Below, piece by piece: positions 23,283-33,732 of a stretch of DNA of 64,000 bases; position 1 is the first letter of the stretch; each line of letters begins with the position of its first letter. The notes under the pieces were generated by a model. It saw only the letters and a list, made by a program, of their open reading frames with translations. It searched no databases and was not told where the DNA came from. This stretch comes from Eublepharis macularius (lineage: Eukaryota; Chordata; Lepidosauria; Squamata; Eublepharidae). Location: assembly GCF_028583425.1 (NCBI RefSeq), contig NC_072805.1, forward strand, positions 12,286,001 to 12,350,000, given 5' to 3'. The position numbers were made by a program, and so were the translations under genes.

Positions 23283-26200
23283 CTGAAAGTGAAGAGAAGG
23301 AGAGAGAGAGTCAATCAAAGCGCTGAGGGAAGGGGTGAAGGACGTTGTTGAAGCTAAATTAAGGAACCACCCAGAGAGGTGTTTTTTTCCTTACATGTTT
23401 TATTGTTTTATATCCTATTAATTATTTTGGGTTTTTTTCCTTCATTTTTTCCTATTGTTTTCTGCGTTTTGTTCTGTGGCCATGGATACGAGATGTGATT
23501 TGATGCTGAGGTTGGGGTGACCCTCCCCCCTTAAAAATTATGAGTACCTGGGCCTTGGAAACCTCTTTTTGTGCCATGTCAACACCCTGAAGCGGCAGAT
23601 GTGTCATTTTTGTGTTGCAGTCTGTGGCTATGAACACGGTATGTGATTTGTTCGTGACTTTAGGTAAACCGCATGTAAAAATCTTAAGGATCCATGAGGA
23701 TCTGTACCTTGGAAGCAAGTTTTTGCTCCATTGCAAAGTCACAAAGGGGTGGGTCCCTGATATTTGTGTTGCAACCTGCGGCCACGGACACGTTGACTGA
23801 TATGATGGACAATGCAATCTCATACTGCAGCCGCAAATTGTATTTACCTAGGAGGCCAGAACACTCTCCGGCCACATTATACTGCAGTTTCCCTGAGCTG
23901 ATCTACGTGAGCACTAGCTTCCGATCGGGCAATCGATTTAAAGAGTTGTTACTTACGTTTCTGAGTGAGTGCCATCATCTCACTGACCTTTTATAAATAA
24001 TTTCTTGGAATGCCTGGATCTTAAAAACAAAATAAAATCCAAATCTCTACAAAACTTGATTTTTGTGTTGCAACCTGTGGCCATGAACACATTGGCTGAT
24101 ATGATGAACAAACCGATCGGGCAATGTAGCAGCAAGCAGGATTCATCTCGGAGGCCAGGAACGCTCAACTGCTGAATTATATTTAAAGAGTTGTTACTTA
24201 CATTTCTGTGCAAGTGCCAGACTCTGTTTTTCCTTCTTTACAAGAAGATCTTGATGTGCCTGAATCTTCAAAACAAAACAAAAACCAAATCTCTATGAAA
24301 CTGATGCAATGTTAAAGTACGGTGCCAACAATAAAAAGTGTTTGTAACTTCAAGCATTAGAAACTAAAAACGTGAGCTGTATCAATGAATTTCATTGAAC
24401 TCATCTTGGTTGGAAACAAGTTTGTGTTTAACTCAGGGTATCACAGAATCCCACAATTATTTATTTTTATACTGTCCACCTGAAAGCATTCAGATGTGCC
24501 CTTAAAACGTGTGTGCCTGTGTTGCCTGTCTGTCAGACAGCACACTGGCCACAACAAATGGTTATTTATTTATTGAGAAAGACGTTATGTTGCCTCTCCA
24601 GGGAACTGTCTTAGTAGGCTTTCAGAATAAAACCTAATAAAAACATGAAACAATAATAGTGCATTAAAATTTAGCATTAAAACCCGCACTGGCATAAAAG
24701 CAGAGAGCAACTTAAAATGAATAACCATCTTCAGAGTAGGACACAATCCAAAGATGGTGTTCAGAGATCAGCCTCTTTAACACCATCTTAATTAAAAACC
24801 TTAATTAAAAACCTGGGTCAACAGAAACATTTCCCCATGCCCCAGACTTTTCCCCCTCCTGGGATGAAACATTAGGATCTTGTCCACCAATATGGGTGTG
24901 TGATTCTGAGACCACATTTTATCCTCCCACGACAACAGAAACATTTTGGCCTGGCACCTAAAAGAGAGTAAAACGGGTGCCAGGTGAGGCTCCAAGGGGA
25001 GGGCATTCCATAGGCAGGTTGCCAAAATCCCCGACTTGGATTGCCGGATCGGAACTGGCAGGCTGCACAATATAATAGGGGAGGAGGCGGTCCTTTAAGT
25101 ATGGTGACCCGAAACTTTAAAGCTCTTTCAATTGTCTCTGGAAACAAATGGGCAGCCTCCTTTGGCACGGGAATGATACAGTTCTCTCCGCTGACAGAAG
25201 CCGGGCTGCTGTATTTTGGATCCATTGATGTTTTCAGGCCAAGGCCCTTGATGGAGTCCAAAAAACTCCTTTAAAAAAAGACACTGAGCTCCCTTGAAGT
25301 ATCTGCTGTAAAAAATATCCCAGTGTGTAGAAAGGCACATTTTTTTAAATGTCCCACCTTACCACTACAGATTTCCCACCCCCACCCCGTGAGTCCTCAC
25401 GGCTTGCGTCTTCTTCTCACTGAAGGCCCACTCACATTGTTGGGAAATCTTGTTTCCTGTAGGAGGATCTGCTGCCTGTTCCGCCTTTTCAGATCTTCCT
25501 CCTTCTCGGACCGAATATTATTCTATAAAGTTCAAGAAAAGACCATTAAAATGGGAGGATGCAAATCATACAGCTAGGTTTAACATCAGATACTGTTAAA
25601 TTCTGATCGAGCTTACTGGAAAGTCACCAACAGAGGTTTGATAGCAGCAGCAGCTATTAAAGGTTTGTGCCATACTCAGCAATATGCCACCCCTCCAGCT
25701 AAGTAAGAGAGCACTTGTGTATATATATATATGTTCATAGCTTAAGCATACTCTTCTCCCCTACAGTTTCTACTCCCACCATCAACATTATTCATAGTAA
25801 GTCCATAACCTGTAAAAATATTCAAAAAGCGTGATCGCAAATAACTTAAAAGATCAAGACCATACATTCCTTGCGATTTCACGAGAAGGCAAGGGTCTCT
25901 GGAAAAGTCAATAATGCTAGGAACAGTGGAAGGCAGTAGAGAAAGAGGAAGACCGCAAAAGAGATGGCTTGACTGAATAAACGAAGCCACATCCTTCTAT
26001 TTGCAGGATCTGAGCATGTATGTTAAGTTTAGGATGTTTGGGAGGTCTTCCATTCATAGGGTCTTCATAGGTTATAAAGAAGTACCTTTTTGGGAAGCTC
26101 ATTCTTTTGAACACTTGGTTCCTCAAAGCACAGGAGTTTGCGGGGGAGGAGCATCACTTCAGGAAGCCTTTCCACGGTGCTTTCTGGCTTCCAATCTCTC

Positions 26201-29200
26201 CTGCCCTAAAAACATTTAAATATGGAAGTTTAGCTTCTGATAAAAACCAACAGAGAATTATTGATGTTACATCGGTGCTATAAAACAGGCTAATTTTTCA
26301 ACCGGTGCGTCTTTTAGAGTTCTTCTCAGTAGCCTAGGAATTAAAGACCTTTTATTCAATGGGGCTTAGGAGTAGTCACGGGAAAGGGGGTGTCCTTCCT
26401 TTCTCCAGCCCTGTCCTCTCCCCTGCTCCATCTCTTTTTCCCTGACCTCCTTTCACATCTGCTCCCCCCTCCTGATTTTCCGTACCTTCACCTTTTCCAG
26501 CCCATTCTCCTTCTGTCCACCCCCACCTCCATTCTCTCTCCTTTATCTACCTCCCCACCTCCTTCAGCTGCAAAGTGGAATAAATGACAACTGATATTTC
26601 ACAAGATAATCTTGCGAGATCTTAGCAGTCGCTTTAGATTGCCCAAGGAAACACAGACAGGAGAATTTGGTCATCATGACTTTTTGTGTTTATTTTATCC
26701 CCCTCTCTCCCTAATTTTTTAATCCATATATGGGTGCAGGGCCATGACTAAATGATTTTTCTTTGAGGGAGGAGAAATGGGTTTAAATTGCTAAATATAG
26801 CCACTGATTTCCTCTTGAACTGTACAGGAATGCACTTTATGGAAGTCAAGAGATTAAACGTTTAAAGAATTACTTATATAATCTGAAGGATTTCATGACG
26901 GAAATTTTGATAATATGCATGTGTGTATATGCCATTAAGTCGCAACGGCAAAGGCCTAAATCTTAAAGTCAATCTGAAATTATAACGTTAAAACTCACTC
27001 TTTTTTGTTCAGCTGGACCGCTTTCAGAGCATGTCTTCTTTGGATTTTTTAAAGATTTAAGCTGAAGCATTAGGCGGTTTATTGTTTTTTCAAATTCTGC
27101 TTTTTCTTCCTAAAGATTATTAAGAGCTTGTTTTTAACTGAATATGTCGTTAAACATACACACACAAAACATATATATGAAAATAAACAAATACACAAGG
27201 CTAATTTTTGCACTTAAAACACTTCAGATCGAAGGCACATGGTGTTATAGACACCGATTCAGAAAGGGCTTTTTTAACCCTTGGCTTATAACAACATCTG
27301 TTCTCACTTGGAAAATATTTACATTTGAGTGGCAACCAAATTTGGCAGTTTATGGAAACTTAAAGTAGAATTATGATCACTGTTTGAAAATCTAGATCAC
27401 TGCTAATTATGAACATAACAATAGTTAAGTCAATATTTCATTTATTTATGTTATTTATGGTCCTCCATTCTCATCGAGACACAAGGTGGACTATACAGTG
27501 TAAATAAATGCAATCAATGCCTGGGATGTCCAATAAATGGTACAATAGGCTAAAAATTCCAGGAATTTGAAACAAGAAACATAATTTCAAATACAAAGAT
27601 GAACCATTGCTGAAACAAAACATAATGATTTGATGCTGGAATTTTCCAGTAGGAGCTTAGCTACATCAACAGACAGTGCCCAGTAGCATAGTATACAGTC
27701 CCTGGCCCTTCATCAAAGCATCTTTCTAAGCCATTTCTCACAGCACAGCCCTGTTACCTGAGTAAAAAAAGCTGTCCTGAATAATTCACTTTTGCCCAGC
27801 TTGCAAAAAGCCAAGACAGTGGAAGCTCTCCTGACCTCTTCAGGCAAGCCATTGCACAAGGTGGGGCCACCACAGAGAAGGTGTACGTACAGGCAGCAGC
27901 TGATTTTGCCGTTTGCAGGGCTGCATCTGCAGAAGGCCCTCTGCAGATGAGCCAAGCTGCCATGGCGGAGCATGGGGAGAGAGGCGGTCCTGCACATACG
28001 CGGGGCCGAAGCCATGAAAGGCTTTCTAATTCATAGCCAAAACCTTGAATGGAGCCCCGTAACTGAGGAGTAGTCAATGGAGTGGCTGCCGAGTGGGAGT
28101 CATGCGCATGCTCCACCTAGCTCCTGACAACAACCGAGCCGCAGCATTCTTCAGCAACTGGAGTCTCTGAGCTGACTTTGAGAGGAGATCCATGTAGAGT
28201 GTGTTACAGTAGTCTAGCCTCAATGTGACCAGATCAGCCTCATGAGTGCATGCTTCTACCCATCCGTTCCCAAGGGGCTCATGTTCAGAAACTCTCATTT
28301 CCTTTTAGCTAGTATTCATTCCCTCTTTACTTTTTTATCTTGTAACTTTGAGTCTTTGTCTGCATCTTACTCTGGAGTGGGGGCTGTAGTAAACAGAGTT
28401 GTTTCTTAGAGAACTTTGCACTGATTCTTCTCGCACCCCTGACTGCAAAGCCAGGGCTACCGCTTGTTGAGGCAGTTGTCCCCCTGGCCCAAGGAGAGAT
28501 GCCTAAGGGGGGGGGACATCCAGGGGCGGTGGAGGGCAAGAGGAAGCTCCAGCACCCTACCTCGCAAGGTCAATGGGAGAGACGATACAGCATGCACCTT
28601 CTCAACCACAGCTTCCCCGGCGGAGGCAGCATACCAGAGGGAGAAAGCCTCCCTGGCCAGGGGAGATGGACAGCGAACATTTAGGAAAGAGTTGCACTGG
28701 ACAGAGGCCAAGGAAATACATTTTCACCACCTTGATAAATCCAAAGGAATACCTTAAACTGTTCTTCTTTGGAACGGAGCTCCTTGTCCTTTTCTTTCAG
28801 CTGCTGTTGGAGCCGCTCTACAAGGAGTTCTGCTCGGGCAAGCCGGTCCATCAGATGACCCACAGAACCCTGAAGATAGGAGAGTTATTGGATTGGAGTC
28901 AAGAAAAATGCAACACAAGCTCATCTAGTTTTGGAACAGAACATTTTCTACATGTCAATATACACACGAGAACTGTGCAGAAGTCTTTATGGATTCCTTA
29001 AAAACAAGGGCCCCAGCCCAGCCATTTCTGAAACAGGAATGGATACCACCCACACCTCAATGCGCGGTTCTATAGACAAGATGGGTGCTTGAGAGCTTTG
29101 CCTAACCTTTTTTCCCTCTGACATTCCGACATCCTCATTCTCACAGAGCACGCCCTAGCTAAAAGCCTGTCCCACAATCAAGGACCATCAATCAGCTCTG

Positions 29201-30030
29201 ATAAGTTTAGCCACTACCTTGGAACACCTAATCATGATTCTAAATTCAATCTCCCACCCTGGAGAAACCCAATCAAAAGTACAGTTTCTTAGTGAGGCAC
29301 CGGGAGCTAGCAAGCTACCTCTTTCTCATGTCCCAGTAGCAACAATCAAGGTCCATCCCAGGAGTTGACCTTTAAAGTCCTTTGTCTTACCAGGCTGCAG
29401 TCACTCTCCAGCCTAAGGGGCTATTTTCCCTATAAAAATACTGGCTCTCCCCCAGCCAAATTGTGCAGTATGGCCTGTTACTGCTTCCTCAGAGAGACCC
29501 TCGGATCCTCTCCAGGCCAACTATGCAGGCCCTCTTACTCCATGGACCTCTTCTCCTCTGATGGTAACTATACCCCAAATCCCACACTCTATTCCAAACT
29601 CTGGCTAATTTCCTAGGACTCTTTTGTGCTTGTGTAAACTGTTTAATTTGCCGTGTGTGTGTGTGCATGAAGGTTTCCTCTTAAATAAAACTGATGTTTA
29701 ATTTGAAGAACAGCCGTGTCTCGTCAGTTTCCTTGGGAAGGAACCCCGTAAAAATTGGTGGAGGATCCCGCTCATTTCCCCTCTCGCATAGCCTTCTCCT
29801 TGCCGCTAATTTACCCCCAAAATCGTTAGGAGACCACTTCCGGTAACACCCTCTCCATGGTCAAGCATATATAGACCAGTTATATTGGGAACATTAAGTC
29901 ATCAAACATTTGAGAATTATTTGATTGTGAATTACAATGTATACAATGAAAGCAGAAGTCAAAGCCTTTTTACAGTACTTACCCCAGATTTAGGGGCTGA
30001 ATAACCATCAGCTCTTGACTTGTACATAGC
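23122..30030 (-). CDS. Coiled-coil protein, 3' part of gene (six exons seen), name not recognised
   Basis: Six exons read in phase with GT..AG junctions: 29983-30030, 28753-28869, 26999-27109, 25436-25522, 24202-24265 and 23122-23282. The predicted fragment is about 195 residues. Exon 2 (HLMDRLARAELLVERL) and exon 3 (EEKAEFEKTINRLMLQL) are heptad-like, charged and coiled-coil forming. Exon 4 is rich in Lys/Arg/Glu, and exon 5 reads IQAHQDLLVKKEKQ. The last exon is entered in phase 1, which gives FASKTVKDEKLPTISG and a C-terminus AVHFEEPQI before TGA. Reading it in the other phase would run into L1, which supports this choice. Upstream exons were not found up to CFAP20. The exon style recalls centrosomal or ciliary coiled-coil proteins, but that is inference. 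I could not match it to a known family and ODF2 and KIFC3 did not fit from memory. Confidence 0.75.
23957..24019 (-). pseudogene. Decayed tandem duplicate of the preceding exon
   Basis: 63 nt beginning IQAFQEI, with splice acceptor (tttttaag) and donor (gtaagt) both kept. It is one base shorter than its sister at 24202-24265 and has an in-frame TGA. If it were spliced in, the protein would stop early, so it is best read as a dead or poison exon. Confidence 0.7.
24202..24265 (-). CDS. Coiled-coil gene, exon IQAHQDLLVKKEKQ
   Basis: 64 nt with donor gtaagt. It leaves phase 1, which matches the entry phase of the last exon at 23282. A decayed duplicate lies at 23957-24019. Confidence 0.7.
24570..25290 (-). 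pseudogene. Old L2-like LINE 3' fragment in an intron
   Basis: The plus text (ccaagggcttgatggagtcc, aagctctttcaattgtctctg) has the antisense wording of L2 tails, but frames are badly decayed and the call is weak. Confidence 0.35.
25436..25522 (-). CDS. Coiled-coil gene, exon NNIRSEKEEDL..FPNN
   Basis: 87 nt, 29 codons, with acceptor ctttatag and donor gtgagt; phase 0 at both ends. Confidence 0.75.
26999..27109 (-). CDS. Coiled-coil gene, exon EEKAEFEKT..AEQKR
   Basis: 111 nt, 37 codons, with acceptor atctttag and donor gtgagt. The first half is coiled coil; the second half (KNPKKTCSESGP) looks like a flexible linker. Confidence 0.75.
27430..28260 (-). pseudogene. L2-like LINE RT C-terminal and 3' fragment in an intron
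   Basis: The minus-strand frames read LRLDYCNTLYMDL, LQLLKNAAARLLSGAR and then FSVVAPPCAMACL. This is the L2-like RT end and C-terminal block, with the 3' tail near 27440 (tttatttatg). Confidence 0.75.
28753..28869 (-). CDS. Coiled-coil gene, exon with leucine-rich helix
   Basis: 117 nt, 39 codons. The acceptor is atcttcag and the donor gtattc. It starts GSVGHLMDRLARAEL and ends KEEQFK, and is strongly helical. Confidence 0.75.
29090..29850 (+). mobile_element. Solo-LTR-like retroviral fossil
   Basis: It has the parts of an LTR in order on the plus strand: a TATA-like box (cctataaaaata, about 29428), a polyadenylation signal aataaa near 29684 after a GT run, and a primer-site-like ttggtggaggatcccgctc at about 29753. 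No internal genes follow. Family uncertain (endogenous retrovirus or kin), edges approximate, not whole. Confidence 0.45.
29983..30030 (-). CDS. Coiled-coil gene, first visible exon
   Basis: 48 nt between an acceptor cttccgcag and a donor gtaagt. It encodes AMYKSRADGYSAPKSG and both ends are phase 0. Confidence 0.7.
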
Positions 30031-31562
30031 CTGCGGAAGAGTATAAGGAATTTTAGTACTAGCTACATTTATTTCACACATTTTAAGCTACATTTTAAAA
30101 CAAGCGTATAAAGGAATTTATAACAAGGCAATAAAACATCACCCCCTTATCCCACACCGGCTCAAAGTGCCAAGGGGGTGGCAACGTATGACTTACCATT
30201 CGTGGCTGTCGTACGGCTAAGTGTGTTGGGTTGGGGAAAGCAACGGTGAACTACCCTGCAAAAACTTCACTGCGAGACTCTGTGATCTCCCTCGACGCGC
30301 TATAGGGCAGAAAGGCCTGGAGGGGCACGATCGGCGGAGCAGCCGAGGGTCGGGCGCGACTGTGTGGCTTGGAATAAAACATCAAGAATAATTAAACGTT
30401 AGTGAAACAGTAAAAGCTAAAAGCCGAAGACTAAGGATCAGGTCAACAGTTCAGATCCCACAGTATCCAACCCGTTACCCCATAAGACCCACAAAGCAGA
30501 GGGACAGAGGGAAGTTCTCCCCCCTGATGTTGCCCCAGCCGCTGGCATTCAGAGGGCACGACCTCTGAACACGGGTGTCCATTTAGCCGCGCCTTTGACT
30601 TGGCAATTCACATTTCTTTAAGGTGTGAGAAACTGTCAAGATGGGCATTTCAATGAATGGATGTGGGAAATGGGGGAAACTGTGATACTTTCGGCAGTTG
30701 AGGAGGACCCATGAGTGTACTCATGGGGAGCAAATGGAAGTGTGACTGTGCGAGCGAGTGCAAGTGAAGTTGGAGGGGGCACATGAAATGAGGTTCACTC
30801 GAGCATGCCTAAGTACTTTGTAACGTGAAGAGAGCCTGCTAGTCTCAGGCTACAGAGGGGAACTCAAGAGCGATCCCTGAGACATGCAGACACGACTCTT
30901 AGGGATTTCCTTCTCCATCCTGTCTTCACCTTCTCCGTCTTGCAGCCACAGAGGCAGGACATGCATCCTGCATCTCTCGGCATCCGTCGCAGGTGGCTCA
31001 GCCAGATCCCCTCCCCCCAAGCTCTGAGTTTCGGTGTCTGAACAGAAAGTGAACCTGCTGGTTGTTTTTTCGTGGGGCCGCCTATTTCCAGCCCCCCGGT
31101 AGGTGCTCTCCATGGTCTTTCCCAACTCTGCTACCAGAGGCCCTTTCTGCCAGAGGTGTGCAGGGCTGCATCAAGCCTTTTCTCCATGCTGCCCATGCCT
31201 TCCTCCTGCCCCCCATGCTCTGGGTGGCTGCATAGCCACACCCCCAGATGCCACATCCCAGAGCAGCATAGAGAAGAGTCTCGGGGAATCTTCCTCCTCC
31301 TCCTCCTCCTCCTCCATCTCCCTCACGTGCACACACACTCTCTCTCCATCTTGCCACCCCAGAATAGAACCCAAATAGGAGGTCTTCTCATTAGTTGGGG
31401 GAATTAAGTTAAAGAAACACATTGAGTGGTGCGTAACTGGGATTCTCCATCTATGTTTATCGGGATTATTCCTTAGAGAAGTCTCAGATAAATCAGGCAG
31501 GTGTTCAACCGGAAAGGTTTTTTATTTACAGAGAAGTAAAAAGGGCAAACATACAAAAGCCA
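30031..31562. other. No gene confirmed; GC-rich unidentified block
   Basis: 30124-30360 is a GC-rich stretch (gcaacggtgaactaccctgc, cgatcggcggagcagccgag) that resembles retroelement 5' or tRNA-SINE text but is not assignable. 30850-31062 could be read as a terminal exon on the minus strand; see the rejected list. Confidence 0.45.
31292..31315. repeat. (TCC)8 microsatellite
   Basis: Eight uninterrupted tcc units. Confidence 0.95.
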
Positions 31563-32191
31563 TACAAAGCACGCATACCAGGCTAACTAAAAATCAAGGA
31601 GGAAAGGGGGAGGGCAATAATTACGAGTCTTGAAGATAGGGCTCCAAGGAGACAGCAGCAAAAAGGCCAGCATTTCATGGACCAGCGTTTCACGGATCCA
31701 GAGCACACACACACAGCACATGGCCGGGGCGCCCAGTTAGAGGGCGAAAAGCTCTGTGGGACAAGCTGTCCTCTTTGCCCCAAGAAGAATGGCTTGATGG
31801 CTTTCTCCGGAGGTGGACATTGGGCAGTTAGCATGGTTTTAAATAGGTTCGCAGCATTTTTTAAGGATTTGACTCTCTTGTTTCACTTTCAGCCTCGTTC
31901 TAACTATTCCTCTCATTTTTCTAACATTACCTCTTTTGAAATCAAATGGGATTTGAGGGGTAAATTTCCATTGACAGGAATCACTGAATTTAATAGATCA
32001 AGATGGGTAGCCGTATTAGTCTATCTGTAGCAGACAGAAATGAGCTGTGGCTCACGGAACCTCATACCTTACCACAAATGTTGTTAGTTTTATAGGTGCT
32101 ACTGGACTCTTGCTCTTTTCTACAAGAGTTCACTGGTCCCAATTCCTACAACAATCTCAAGTCCTAGGCCTCACTCAGAACCAAGTTTGAC

Positions 32192-32580
32192 TCACTCCCT
32201 TCTGGTTGGCTCTGTGATCAACCATTCCAGGGCAGAGTCCTTTATGATGTGAAGCAATCTCATTGCTACGGCATGAATAGAGTACGTGTTTACCGAGCCA
32301 ACATCAAAGTAGCTGACGTCACCCAGGATCTCAACATTATTGGCTTTAGCCACCGCCCTTATTTCCTTCTCCAGCTCTAGATCAGCCTCAAAGGTTTGAT
32401 GAGGTAGGTGATAGTACCCCCACACCCTTTCAAGTAACCCTTAGGGCCCAGAATCTCCACCCACACTGACTCTGTGGGGGAGTTCATCCCCCCAAACATT
32501 TTGGCTGCTTCCATTTCCCCATTCCACCATGTTTCTGAGACACCCACCCTGTCGAAATTGTCATTTAGTGCCCAGCTCGG
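32192..32580 (-). pseudogene. CR1-like LINE endonuclease fragment (copy 2)
   Basis: Two minus-strand frames carry VGVSETWWNGEM, SVWVEILGPKGYL, HLPHQTFEADLELEKEI, VEILGDVSYFDV and LITEPTRRE. They match successive CR1 endonuclease segments (VGVYYRPPNQ, GDFNYPDIDW, LVTEPTR). The GDFN catalytic box is degraded to GDVS. It is dead. Confidence 0.75.
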
Positions 32581-33208
32581 AGGCTTCCAGCATTGGCATA
32601 CAGCATCGGCACACAGACACCCATCATGTGCTCCCCTCTCCATCATCCTGTGCCCCCCTGGCCCCTCTCTTTCCACACACGGCTCTGCTTTGCCATCCTT
32701 CTGTCCACCCCCTGCCCCAGATCTCCTGTCCTCCTTCCCAGGTCATCTTTTTGGAATGGATTGCCCTGCACTGGTGGATCCATCATCTTTTCCTCTAGGA
32801 TTAGTTTAGAAGTGGCTCTACCACCTTCAGGGCGTTATGTCCGAGCAACCTGGTTCCCTTTTAGTTCAAGTGAAGCTCATCGTTCTTGTACTGCTTCCAT
32901 ATCTCCCATCAGCTTCTCCAGGTCAGCATCCCCAGCCTCAGGGGAGCCACCAACCCACACCCACAGTTTCTGTCCAATGGGCAGAGAACCAGGCATGTAG
33001 ACCTCTCTGCAAAACATGGGAGAGCCCCAGCAACCCTCCTAACTTTCCCCTTGGTTTTTCACAAGTGTTTAAGGTGGAAATTGGGTGCTTACCTGTATCT
33101 GGATGTCAAGCTTAAGAAGTTGGACCACCACTATCACCACACCACTGTCACAAAGCCACTCCACCACTGTCACAAAGCCACTCCACCACACTGCTGTTTA
33201 ACACACCG

Positions 33209-33350
33209 CTCAAACCAATACACTCTCTCCACTCCGCTCAAACCACTACACTCTCCACTCCGCTCAAACCACTCCACTCTCTCCACTCCGCTCAAACCAC
33301 TCCACTCTCTCCACTCTGCTCAAACCACTCCACTCTCTCCACTCCGCTCT
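33209..33350. repeat. 28-bp tandem repeat, ~5 units
   Basis: Paralogue of the array at 1676-1871, with shorter and variant units. Confidence 0.9.
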
Positions 33351-33732
33351 CCCTACATCACTCACACACCAAACCATACTCACCACACCACACTCATCAT
33401 AAGACTTCATAATGGCGCACCTTGCTCAGCCCAGGGCCTCACAATGGCCCACCTCAGTCAGCGCTGGGGCAGAGTGACCCACACTTTCTTGAATGTTTAA
33501 GGTACTCAGGTTAATGCCAATAACCCTCAGTTATACCTGAGAGCCGAACTGTCTGGCACCTAGAGCTGGTACAGAACACTGCAGTCAGAATGAATTAAAA
33601 ACAGATGGCACATCCAGGCCATGGTGGATTTATGCTGTTATCATTAAGAGGTGTTCTGCTCCAGCCACAGCACACAAGCACAGTGTAATGGCAGCCATAA
33701 ATGTGGTGTTTTGTATTGTATATTGAGAGTAA

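Larger units (their letters stand above)
23614..24300. repeat. Tandem intron-exon-intron duplication (2 full units, 1 partial)
   Basis: The phrase tttgtgttgca..ctg.ggc.a recurs at about 23614, 23764 and 24061. The two right-hand units each carry aaagagttgttactta followed by an exon. Each unit is about 290 bp. Confidence 0.8.
31563..33732. repeat. Large duplicated block, copy 2 (left part)
   Basis: Matches 1-2254. It continues at 37521-37706 after the DIRS insertion. It holds ~20 bases near 32345-32370 (caccgcccttatttccttct) that copy 1 lacks, and about five 28-bp tandem units where copy 1 has seven. Confidence 0.9.

Noticed and set aside
25723-25735. Short (TA)n run as a possible regulatory element
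   Set aside because: Too short and without context; simple sequence.
23122-30030. Assignment of the coiled-coil gene to ODF2 or KIFC3
   Set aside because: The remembered sequences of those proteins do not contain the exon peptides seen, so the gene is left unnamed.
30850-31062. Possible terminal exon on the minus strand (acceptor ccagcag, then FTFCSDTETQSL...)
   Set aside because: A stop and an internal GTGAAG donor exist, but the phases do not join to the exon at 30030 and no homology is recognised.
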